Shown here: one piece after another, positions 44,991 through 55,072 of the stretch
How positions within the stretch are numbered: position 1 is the stretch's first letter
Layout: each line of letters starts with the position of its first letter
NCBI GenBank assembly: GCA_023512835.1
Contig: CM042092.1
Span: 41,000,258-41,064,257, forward strand
DNA from: Taxillus chinensis
Lineage: Eukaryota; Streptophyta; Magnoliopsida; Santalales; Loranthaceae
DNA length: 64,000 bases
Direction: 5' to 3'
The notes under the pieces: generated by a model
Databases searched by the model: none
What the model was told of the DNA's origin: nothing
Seen by the model: only the letters and a program-made list of their open reading frames with translations
Position numbers and translations under genes: made by a program

Positions 44991-45103
44991 ACACTATCAG
45001 CGTCGACCGAGGTTATCCCTACCAACTCTCAAAACCCTAAACCCTCACCGCACCTTTTTCCTGCAAAGATTTTCTCTCCTTCTCCATTAATCTTTCACTC
45101 TCA

Positions 45104-47770
45104 ATGGCATCCCAAGCTCTCTATGGTGTTGTTCCTGGCCATCTTGTCGATTGGTCCGGAATCTCTGATCCTCCAGCATGGCTCCACGAGGTTCGCCAGC
45201 TACTCGAGCACAGCAACCTTTTCGCGCTTGTCTCTGCCCCGGCCGATCTTCTAGTGTCGGACGTCCTGGCCTTCTATCAGCACTCTACCTCAACTGAGGA
45301 GTATATCTTTTCGGTGGTTCGAGGGGAACCTATCAAGATCACACCTTAGGTGATCCGGGACGTCTTCAACCTTCCTACCGGCGATGACATCCGGCCAAAC
45401 ACTACTGCCATGGCTGCTTCCATGGGGTGTCCTAATAAGGTGAAGGAGTACAAAATGAAGTCTTTCCATGGTCGTCACCACTGTATGGCCACCATACTCA
45501 GCCGGTGTCTTCTGGCTCGCTCCACGGCTCTCGACACGGTTTCGTACGATCTTCTGCTGGCGATGTACGCGGTTTTTGAGTTACTGCCACTTGACTGGGG
45601 CAACTTTCTCTTCCGGGTGATGCGGAAAGGGAAACGGAACTCGTCCTTCGGATGGATTCTGTCCCAAACTTTCCGGCATCTTCATCCCACGCACTTCCAG
45701 AGTGAACTGGTGATTCCCTTCCCGGTGACCTACTACTTCCGACATCTTACTGCCGATGGGACCCTCACCGTTCGCCGCCCTCCAGTCTCCCGTGCCCTTG
45801 CTGCTGTTTTGGAACAGCAAGCTAGTTCCGTTGGTGAACCTGTTGCCAACTCGGGTCACGAAGTCAGTTCTGCTCTCCGGTCCGTCCACTCCCACATCCG
45901 GTCCGTTGCCGCTCTGGCACGCTCCCGCAGTTCGCTGCACAGCATTCGGGCTGACCCGTCTACTGCTGCAGGACCCTCTCAGCCGCACTTCCTTGAGGTT
46001 ACCACCTCCACCTCACCTGCTGATGTCCCTGCCTCTCTTGCTGCTGCTGCTGCTGATACTCTCGCACCCATCTTTCCGGTCACAGCTGTTGTTGCTACTG
46101 TTCTTCCAGACCTCCCATCTTCTCTTGCGGAATCCTCTCCCGCTCACTCTCCGGACCACCAGGACTACCTCCACCATCTTCCCACCGACCTACTGAATGA
46201 CTGCTGGCTGCGCTTCAGCCTCGCCATTACTGCCGACATCCCAGAACCTACCCTCCGGGTGTTTTACGCTCAACACACCCAAACCCCGGAGGAAATGCTT
46301 ACTTGGAACTGCTACCACGGCTTTGTAACGCCTTCTCTCCTTCAGGCTGCACCCCCTGCTGCTGCCTCCTCCGGCCCTGCCCATAACGCACGAACACCTG
46401 TCCCTACTGAGGCGGGTGCCTCTTATCCTTCGGATATCCCTACCATTGACCTCTCCGGTCAAAGTGGATCTGCCGTACCTCCTGCTGCTGCTGCTGCTGT
46501 ACAACCACCGTCCTCTCCTGCCGCTGCCGACTCTGCCCTGCCCACACCTGCCCCTCTTCATGCGGGTGAGTCCTCAAAAGCTCCCGCCTTTGGTCTTGGG
46601 CGCGCCTCTTTTGCCACGATTTTATCTGAGGTTGCTTTCTCCACCCAACTCGATCGCCTTACTGAGGACAGTCATCTTCAGACCTAGGCCCTTTCCGACC
46701 ATGTCCAGGCCATGGGTGCTGAGCTTCTTTCTGCCTTCTCCTCTTCCTCTCTCTCCATGGATCAGAAGCTTGAGCGGCTCACCACGTCTTTCTCTGCCTT
46801 GTCTACCTCCATTGCGGACTTAACGCAAGTCGCGGCCAGTCCCTCCCGCTTTCGCCAATCTTCCAAACCGGGGGAGAAATCATCTGATCCTTCCCCTCCT
46901 TCCACTACTGGCGTTGCCTCTCGCAAATGGTCTGCACCTGCTCTTCCTCCAGGCCTTCCGCTGCCTAAACGCAGCCGTTTCTCCACTGGCCAGACTAGCT
47001 CTCCCACTCCTGCTGTTCCATCTAGTGTCATCTCATTCCTCCCATCATACGCGGAATTGCATCCAGATAATGCTGATGGGAGCCTTCTTGCTGCGGCCAA
47101 GGCCTATGCCTCCTCTACTGCCGAGCGCCGATGTGTGTCTGCCTCGTCCCCCTTCGAACCTCAAGACATCCGGACCATACTGTCTGAGGAGGGACAATTT
47201 TCCACTGACGACATCGACAACTATGCTCTTGCGGTAAAGATGGAGTTGAGGCTATTCCCCTCTTTACTTGAGGAAGGCCTTGATTTTGATGTTCTTCCTT
47301 GCTGGGTTGAAAACCAATTTCCTGCTGTGGACATTTTTCTATCCTACATCTATGGTACAGCAGAGAACAGCCGACCATGGACCTCTCTGTCCATCATTTT
47401 CATCCCTTTCCGGGTCGACTCCCCACATTTCATGCTGACTGTTTTTCTAATCAAAGAGAAGAAAATCTTGCTTCTGGATTCTCATCAGATTGTTGACCGC
47501 CAGATTAGAAAGAATCAGATGTGGAGTCTCATTCGAACCTTGTCTGATGCAATCAGACAGAGTTCTCTCTACGAAGACTTGGATTTACCGCCTCTTGGTC
47601 AGGATGAAGTACTTATGGGGATGATCCGGAACAAGAAGAATGTGCCCCAACAACCCGATGGAAACAGTTGTGGAGCCTTTGTCTGCTACTTCCTGAAATC
47701 GGTTATCTACTTTGATGATAACTGGAAAAATATCATCGAGTTCACCAAGAAGCAAACAATGGCACTATGA
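45104..47770 (+). pseudogene. Sirevirus B ORF3: Ulp1-like (C48) cysteine protease protein, in one frame
   Basis: From the ATG at 45104 one frame of 888 codons is broken only by TAG at 45347-45349 and at 46684-46686. The N-terminal region has PGHLVDWSGISDPPAWL and CMATILSRCLLARSTALD. A middle block has YLHHLPTDLLNDCWLRFSLA and LRVFYAQHTQTPEEM. Pro/Ser/Ala-rich linkers, a coiled-coil-like stretch (MDQKLERLTTSFSALSTSIADL) and a nuclear-signal-like PLPKRSRF follow. The C48 domain has SIIFIPFRVDSPHFMLTVF (His codon 47426), LLLDSHQ (Asp codon 47477) and VPQQPDGNSCGAFVCYF (Gln, and Cys codon 47669). The TGA at 47768 may itself be a mutated Arg codon, because C continues in frame at this point. No signal peptide or membrane helix is visible. 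Confidence 0.85.
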
Positions 47771-47961
47771 GAGCATGCAGCAAGGATGATCTTCAAATAT
47801 GGTAAGCCGAATGTATCATAATTTATATCTGTACTGAGGTTTAATGTATTCCTGCTGCAACTTAGTGGAATTGTTCTCTTTAATCCTTACCTCTGTGTTA
47901 TTTCTTGCTGCCTTACCGGATCAGATTACAAAGGGTTTGGCATATCCATATTGGGGGAGAT
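47771..47961 (+). promoter_or_regulatory. Sirevirus B 3' untranslated stretch and polypurine tract
   Basis: Short AT-rich segment ending in the polypurine tract ATTGGGGGAGAT (about 47950-47961), preceded by GGCATATCC as in A. Confidence 0.85.
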
Positions 47962-49318
47962 TATTAGATCAAACCTAGAATTTGGATAAAGCAGAACAAA
48001 CCCTATGTAATTTGACTCGAGATGTTTCATGTTTACTATTAAGTCTGTGCAGATGAGTTAACTCTAATCCGGATCTACTCGTGTGAGAACAAAGTTAAGG
48101 ACAGGATACATAATCCTGATCCGGATCATCATAAGTATCATCATTCACTTGGTACATAACCGAGTCTTCATCCAGAGTAAGGACTTTTCGTGCGGACTAA
48201 ACACTTGACAAAACGACTTGAGGAACCCATGTCTCACTCTCAACATGACTAAGTCAATTGATACGGAATAAGATTCCAAGTCTATCACTCGCACGGAATA
48301 AGAGAGACTTGTTGCGGAGAGAAAATCAAAATTGTCACTCCACTAGACTAAAGAAAAAGAAGACACGGACTAAGAAATCCGAATCTCATTCAAACGGAGT
48401 AAGGACAATTGTTGCAAAGTAAGCACAACAAATGCGGAATAAGGAATCCGACCCATTATTCATGTGGAGTAAGGATTCACTGATACGGAGTAAGCATTCA
48501 GTACCTACTTTATGTGGAGTAAGAAAGCGCTGATACGGAATAAGCTCTCCGGGCCTATATTTCATGCGGAGTAAGAGGCGCTGACACAAAACAAGGATTC
48601 TAGGACTTCATTCACACGGAGTAAGCAACCACTGACACGGAGTAAGGATCCGAGCTTTGCTGATACGGAGTAAGGAACCTTACGACGGACTAAGAAGACG
48701 CTACTTCATCATTTCCAAGCCGCTTTTATTGCAATCAGCTCGCTTCATCCCGATGTAAAACAAACCCGTTGAAAACCTAAATTCTTACACGTGGATCATA
48801 CGAAGATGTGGACGCGATCTCAAATGCAATTGGAATCAAGCAAGAATTCACCACAACTTATGCTTCCAATATTTCGAGCTCCACATCCGCAGCAGTAAAA
48901 GCTTCTGCAATTTCCGATGAAGAACTTCAATACTTCACACTGCTCGGAAAATGCAGTTCCAAGATATATTCTTAGGATGTCTATATATACCTGAAGCAAT
49001 GTAAAATATAAAAACGCGCGCGCTTACTAATACTCATATACTTACATGCGCGTATCATGTGAAATAGCTTATACAGAGACTTACAGCCAAGTGTGTGTAA
49101 CCATAACAGAGTGTTGAGTTGTAATCAGCTAAGGCGTTGTTTTGCTTCGTTGTAATTATCTTCAGATAATAAAGCAACATACTTCCACTACCGGGTTAAT
49201 CTTCCACACTGATTTTATCCGTTTAACCAGAGTGAGTGTCTAGCCATATAGAGAGAGAGAAAGAATTTTCAAAGAGCCTATTCACCCCCCCCCCCTTCTA
49301 GGCTCTCCGGGACCAACA
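47962..49318 (+). repeat. Sirevirus B 3' LTR
   Basis: Begins TATTAGATCAAACC, with TG mutated to TA, and ends GGGACCAACA. The C run is 11 long. The ACTTA duplication follows at 49319-49323. Confidence 0.94.
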
Positions 49319-49323
49319 ACTTA

Positions 49324-50174
49324 GATATTCAACGGGTCTTTCTTACATCGGGACACAACGAGCTAATGACTTTAAATGTGAAGTTGATAAAGTGAAGTAG
49401 CGTCTTCTTAATCCATCGTAAGATTCCTTACTCCGTGTTAATGAAGCTCGGATCCTTACTCCGTGTCAATGGTTGCTTACTCCGTATCAGTTTGATACTG
49501 GAATCCTTATTTCGTGTCGACGCTTCCTTACTCCGTATAAATGAAAGGTTCGGAGGGCTTACTCCATATCAGTGCTTCCTTACTCCACTTGAGTTCCTTA
49601 CTCCATATGAGTAAAAGGTCCAAATGGCTTACTTCGTATCAGCACATCGTTACTCCGCTCGAGTAAAAGGTTCAGATTCCTTACTCCGTATCTTCTTGTC
49701 CTTACTCCGTGCGAATAAAGGACTTGGGTCCTTATTCCGCACAAGTCTTTCCTAACTCCGCGTGAATGAGAGACTCGGATTCCTTATTCTGTGTCTTCTT
49801 GTCCTTAGTCTGCTTGAGAGAAAGACTTAGCCTTTTATTTCACAACATTTCTCTCTTACTCCACGCGAGTTCTAGATTAGGATTCGTAGTCTGTCTAAAT
49901 GATAGACTTAGATTCTTTAGTCCATATCCTTAAGTGCTTAGTCTGCACTAGCAATCCTTACTTCGTATGAGGACTTGGTTATTTACCAAGTGCGTGACGA
50001 CACTCATGTTGCTCCGGATCAGGATTATGTATCCTATCCTTAGCTTTGCTCTCACGAGTATAGTTTCCAATTAGAACAAATCTTCTGCAATAACTTAAAA
50101 TAAATAGGAACATTCTCAAATCAAATTACATAGGATTTTATCTGCATCATCCAAATTCTAGGTTCGATCCAACA
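49324..50174 (-). repeat. Sirevirus C 3' LTR, part 2
   Basis: Continues part 1 after element B; together they make about 1380 bp. It contains many CTTACTCCG motifs (reverse of CGGAGTAAG) and ends CGATCCAACA. Confidence 0.93.
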
Positions 50175-50186
50175 ATCTCCCCCAAT
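50175..50186 (-). promoter_or_regulatory. Polypurine tract, Sirevirus C
   Basis: ATCTCCCCCAAT, the reverse complement of ATTGGGGGAGAT, adjoins the LTR and proves the minus orientation of C. Confidence 0.9.
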
Positions 50187-50455
50187 ATGGATATGCCAAA
50201 CCCTTTGTAATCTGATATGGTTAGTTAAAGAAGCAAGACACACATAGAGATAAGGATAACTCATTTCCACTAAGATAACAACAATAGAACATCATAAGCC
50301 TTAGTACAAATACAATACAATTCAGGAATAAAAGGCTTACTATACTTGAAAATAGTTGCTGCTGCTTTCTCCCGAAGTTCCATCGCTTGCTCCTTGGTGC
50401 TGTGATGGTAGTTGCTCCATCTAGAACCTTTCTTCATATAATATTGCATGAAAAA

Positions 50456-53359
50456 TCAGAGAAAGGCTCCACAGCTCTCTCCATCTGCCTGTTGAGGCAC
50501 AGTATTCTTGTCCAATATCACCAAGTTCAGAATAGTGGGAGGAACCAAAGGAGATTCACCAATTGCTTCAAAAAGTTTACTGCTTCATACTGTAGCCAAA
50601 AGTGTTCGTAACAATGGTTCCATTTGACTTCTCCACTTTTGGTATTCTACTACCTAGTAGGAATCAACAAGAATTACCTTCCTTGTGGGGATTGTGAAAA
50701 TTGCAAGCATCAGATGCGGAGTGCTAATCCTATAAGGAATGAGAACAGTTGTAAGATCTTTCCATGGTTTACTATTCTCAGTAGTTCCATTGATGTAGGT
50801 CTCGACAAGATCAATTACAGGAAGATAACTGTCGGACCAACTCGGTAGGATGTTAATCTGATGTGCATCATTAGACAAGGAAGGGAACAACCTCATTTCC
50901 TCCTTGACTGCCAGAGTAAAGTTGTCCCCATCTTTAGTGGTGAACAATCCCTTCTCAAAAATTAACGTACTCAAATCTTTAGGAGAGAAGGGAAACAAAA
51001 CTGTCAAACATCTTCACTCTGCAGTAAAGGAGCTTGCAAAAGCTTTCATTGCTGCTCGAATACTCCCATCTTCATTAGTTGGATCCAGTTCCGCGTATGA
51101 TGGCAGGAAGGTAACAGCAGGAGCCGGTGCCAAGGAAGAAGGAGCTGCAGTGGAGGAGCTTGGAATGCCTGGAGTAGCACCAGAAGGTCCAAAAGAACGG
51201 CTACGTTTGGGAACCGAGATACCCGAAGGAAGCATAGGTGCAAACCGCTTACCGGTAGTGTCAGGAGCAAGAGCAGCAAAAGGATCAAAGGGTACAATCT
51301 CCCCCGGTTTGGCAGATCCACGAGAGGTGCTAGGAGGTTGGGCCACGGCATTAGCCAGATCCTTAAAGGAGGTAGATAAATCGCAGACTTAGGTAGCAAC
51401 CAAACCCATTTTGTGCTCTATGGAAGTGGAAGAGCTGGAGAGGGCAGAGAGAAGCTGTGCGCCAAGTGCATCGACTTTGGAGGCAATGGCAGAGATTTGA
51501 GCGCTGTGAGCTTAGGCATTACAGTCCAGCTGGGCGAAAAGCGCAGCTTCGAATGGAACCATGCCAAAAGAAGCACACCCAAGAGCAAACTCAGGCGCCT
51601 TGGAGGACTCCCCCGCATGTAGAGGTGCAGGTGTGCGCAAGGCAGAAGAGTCCGCAGGAGGAGAGGATAGAGGTACATTAATAGAAGCAGCAAGCACAGC
51701 CGATCCACTTTGACCGAAAAGGTTAACAATGGGAATGTCCGCAGGAGAAGAGGGACTGACTCTAGCAGGGAGAGAAGCTCGTGCGTCATGAGTCGGGACG
51801 GACAAAACAGCAGTGGGAGGAGCGGCCTAAATCATTGATGGCATCAAAAAGTCATGATTAGTGTTCCAACAAATCATATCTTTCGGGGTTTGTGTATGGC
51901 ATGTATAATACACCCAGAGATCATGGTCAGGGATGGTGGCTGTGTGGGCGAGACTGAAGCGAACCCAACAGTCGGAAAGTATGTCGGTGGGAAGATGGTC
52001 GAGGTAGTCTTAATGCTGGAGAGGCAATGCTGGAGTGATGTCTGGAGAAGATACGTGGACATCAGTAACTGCAACAGTAACCGCAACATCAACTAGAGCA
52101 GTAATAACAGGAGAGGCAGCTGCAGTGGGAGGAGCGGCCTGAATCATTGATGGCATCAAAAAGTCGTGATCAGTGTTCCAACAAATCATATCTTTTGGGG
52201 TTTGTGTATGGCATGTATAATACACCCGGAGATCATGGTCAGGGATGGTGGCTGTGTGGGCGAGACTGAAGCAAACCCAACAGTCGGAAAGTATGTCGAT
52301 GGGGAGATGGTCGAGGTAGTCTTAATGCTGGAGAGGCAATGCTAAAGTGATGTCTGGAGAAGATACATGGACATCAGCAACTGCAGCAGTAACCGCAACA
52401 TCAACTAGAGCAGCAATAACAGGAGGGGCAGCTGCAGGTGCATCAACAATAGATGGAGCTGATGAATCATCCTAAAGACAACTAGGCTAAGAAGGCCCTA
52501 CAGCTATAGAAGAATCAGCATGAATGTCATGCTAAGAGCTGTGGGAGAGTGCAGGAGCGACAGTCGACTGAACTCAGGAGGATCGGTGAGCAAAACTAAC
52601 CTTGTGACCCAAACTTGCAACGGGGTCACCAACGGAACTACCTTGCTGTTCCGAAACAATAACACGAGCATGGGGGACAGGAAGCCGGCAGACGTTGAGC
52701 GTTCCCTCAGAAGTGAGATAGCAGAAGTAGAAATTTTGAGGGAAGGGGATGACCAAACGATCATTGAAGTGATCCGGATGTAGATGTCGGAACACCGTAG
52801 GGAGAATCCGCCCAAAAGATGAATTCCTTTGACCATTGCTCAGCAGCTGGAATAGGAAGGAACCCCAATCGAGCGGCGGACACTCAAAGACCGCATACAT
52901 TGCGAGTAGCAAGTCATACGGGACCAAGTCGAGAGCCGTTGTGCGAGCCATTAGGCAGCGGCTTAGTATGGTGGCCATACAGCGGTAATGGCCCTAAAAA
53001 GACTTCAACTTATACTCCTTCACCTTATTGGAGCAACCCATCGATGCAGCCATGGGTTGTGCATTCAGTCGATAGTGAGAACCAACAGGAAATTGAAACA
53101 CATCCCTAAGAATTTGGGGTGTGATAACAATCGGCTGACCTCTTACAGCAGAGATGATGGCATCATCGATGCGGGTAAAGTGCCAGTAAAAGGAGAGGGT
53201 GTCTTCAATAAGAAGATCCACTGGTTCAAACACGAGAGCAAGCAAGTTGCTGGCGGCGAGAAGAGTGCGAAGCTCCAGGAACCATGCTGGAGGGTCAGAA
53301 ACTCCTTCCCAATCCACGAGGTGTCCGGGAGTAACGCCATAGAGTGCCTGGTTTGCCAT
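50456..53359 (-). pseudogene. Sirevirus C ORF3: Ulp1-like (C48) cysteine protease protein, stops only
   Basis: ATG at 53359 begins MANQALYGVTPGHLVDWEGV. All recognisable pieces down to 50456 lie in the same frame over 2.9 kb: CMATILSRCLMARTTALD, VFECPPLDWGSFLF, the linker, SVPKRSRSFG, FLPSYAELDPTNEDGS, LIPYRISTPHLMLAIF (His), VILVDSY (Asp) and VPQQADGESCGAF (Gln, and Cys codon 50471-50473). Breaks are stop codons, many of them TAG (for example 52994 and 50654), with TGA at 52574 and 50456. An in-frame 312-bp tandem duplication lies in the linker. The sequence past 50456 still reads like the C-terminal tail of the protein down to about 50340. Confidence 0.8.
51811..52436 (-). repeat. 312-bp in-frame tandem duplication within ORF3 of Sirevirus C
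   Basis: CAGTGGGAGGAGCGGCCT occurs at 51811 and again at 52123, and GAGGGGCAGCTGCAG-like sequence closes both units. The copies are highly similar along their length. The unit equals 104 codons, so the frame is kept. A and B have one unit. Confidence 0.9.
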
Positions 53360-53476
53360 TATAGTTGAAGATTAAGAGGGGAAGGGAAGCTACGTCTTTA
53401 AAAATGCGAGGGCGACGAGGATTTTGAGTTTAGGGATTGGGAAAATGTAAACTCGTGCTGCGCGTGAGAGTTCAGG

Positions 53477-53603
53477 ATATATAGGACCGGTTCCGTGGTT
53501 GCCAGTGGGTCTTGGGTTTAAGCGAGATGAACAAAGATCCGCCGAGCAACTAATGTCATTAGACTTGATGGTTTAGTGTCGTCGGATAGGATAATGACGT
53601 GGT
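53477..53603 (-). promoter_or_regulatory. Candidate ORF3 promoter, Sirevirus C
   Basis: TATATAT lies 118 bp before the ATG at 53359, and CCACGTCAT about 117 bp further upstream, the same layout as in B. Confidence 0.5.
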
Positions 53604-53684
53604 GCAATGATAATCATGCATTAATAACAGTTGTATGCCAACTTCAAAAATTTGAAAAGACCAATTGTTGAGCTCGAGATGTAC

Positions 53685-53766
53685 ATTAAATGAACTATCA
53701 TTATTCCTCCTCAAAAATATGCGATGTAAGATGATACTTGGATTATCACGATTTGTGAGTTTCAAG
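53685..53766 (-). promoter_or_regulatory. Conserved non-coding block upstream of ORF3, copy C
   Basis: On the minus strand it has GTGATAATCCAAGTAT, TTACATCGCATATTTTTGAG and GAGGAATAATGATAGTTCAT, matching the equivalent blocks of A and B. Confidence 0.6.
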
Positions 53767-55072
53767 AGTCAAGAGGAATTGGACCATCAATCATTCGGGT
53801 TAAGATATATCCGTGCTAAGAACATCTAGATGAATAACAGACTGAGTCCGTATAAACAGGTGCTGAAACGAGAGAAGTAGATTCCTTTGCTGTCTTGAAG
53901 TCAAATAGAAAAGAAGTACCACAACACTTCAAATCTGAGACATCAGACAAGATATATATCGGTGAAATGCAAAGAGAATCTAAACCTGTAGCTTCACAAA
54001 GATAAACTAAAAGAACAGAAGACTTAACAGGTTGGGATTAGTACGGATATAGGATAAATAAAGAAAATTCAGCATAATCCAAACTAATAAAAAACAATCA
54101 AAACTTATGCATTAAAGATGAAGCGAGACACATACATATGAGTTAAGGATCATTTTACTAAAATCAATGCATATGACAGATAAGAAACACATAAGTTCAT
54201 ATTGGTCAACATAGCGAAACCTTCATACTGAGAGACGTAGCTAACATTAATTAAATCTATATGATTTGTCCAACTGAAGATTCATGAGTGATAATGGATT
54301 AAAGAACACATGCCAAGAACAATCAATTGATTAGCATATTAAGATGCACAATTGAAGAAACAAAAATATGCAATCATGCCACAATTCCGATTCAACAATG
54401 CGTGTCCAATCAGATCCAAAAGTGAGAGTTTATAGGGAAAGCATCTGAGACATATCAGAGGGTCATTACGTAAATAATAAATGAAGCTTTTGCTCCCCCT
54501 TAGATCATGCAATCCTCTTGGGAAAGACTCCCCCTCAGATAGATAGCCAGGAAGGAAGTCACGAGACATATAAGGGGGGTATAACTTGGGTAATAGATAA
54601 AACATTTTCTCCTCCTTAGATCATGTGGTCCTCTCGATGGACATTTCTTGCTTAATAGATTTTGAGAAAGTGTTGTCTATCCTTAAGGAAACTCCACTTC
54701 AAAAGCTGATCAGACTGCAACAGTGAATTTATCCACCAAGCATTTCGACCTAACCCATTTCATTTCTTCAACTAGGCATGTTAATAATTCAATCAATATG
54801 AGACATCATTGGACATGTGGTGAGAGATGGAAATAAGAATCACAAAATCCTAAGGAGGTTTTATTCGTATATCTTTAATTATGTTAGGTTAAGCGGTTTC
54901 AGTCTGGAGACGCAAGCATCCTCCCATATATGATAGTATGAGAATATTATCAGAAACATAATGCATGACACAAGTAAAGATGATCAGCAGGAAGAACAGT
55001 AAGTGTCTAATGCTCATGATGAAACATGATGCATGTTCTGAAAAAGATACTATCGGATGAATAAATTAGAAA

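Larger units (their letters stand above)
44002..45103 (+). other. Sirevirus B pol-ORF3 spacer with promoter-like motifs
   Basis: No recognisable coding domain. It contains the conserved block at 44703-44782, CCACGTCAT at 44861-44869, a TATA-like CTATTTATCCC at 44980-44990, AAACCCTAAACCCT at 45032-45045, and a pyrimidine-rich leader up to the ORF3 ATG. Confidence 0.65.
36903..49318 (+). mobile_element. Sirevirus-type Ty1/copia retrotransposon B, complete with TSDs
   Basis: It is flanked by ACTTA on both sides and has the same organisation as A. LTRs of 1354 and 1357 bp differ by roughly 3 % by eye, so B is older than A. The 3' LTR starts TATTAG where the 5' LTR has TGTTGG. Coding frames are damaged mostly by stops; I find one clear frameshift in pol. 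Confidence 0.95.
53360..55072 (-). other. Sirevirus C pol-ORF3 spacer with promoter-like motifs
   Basis: No coding domain is recognisable in 1.7 kb. On the minus strand it contains the conserved block (53685-53766), CCACGTCAT at about 53595-53603, TATATAT at 53477-53483, and AATCCCTAAACT near 53428-53440 before the ORF3 ATG. Confidence 0.65.
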
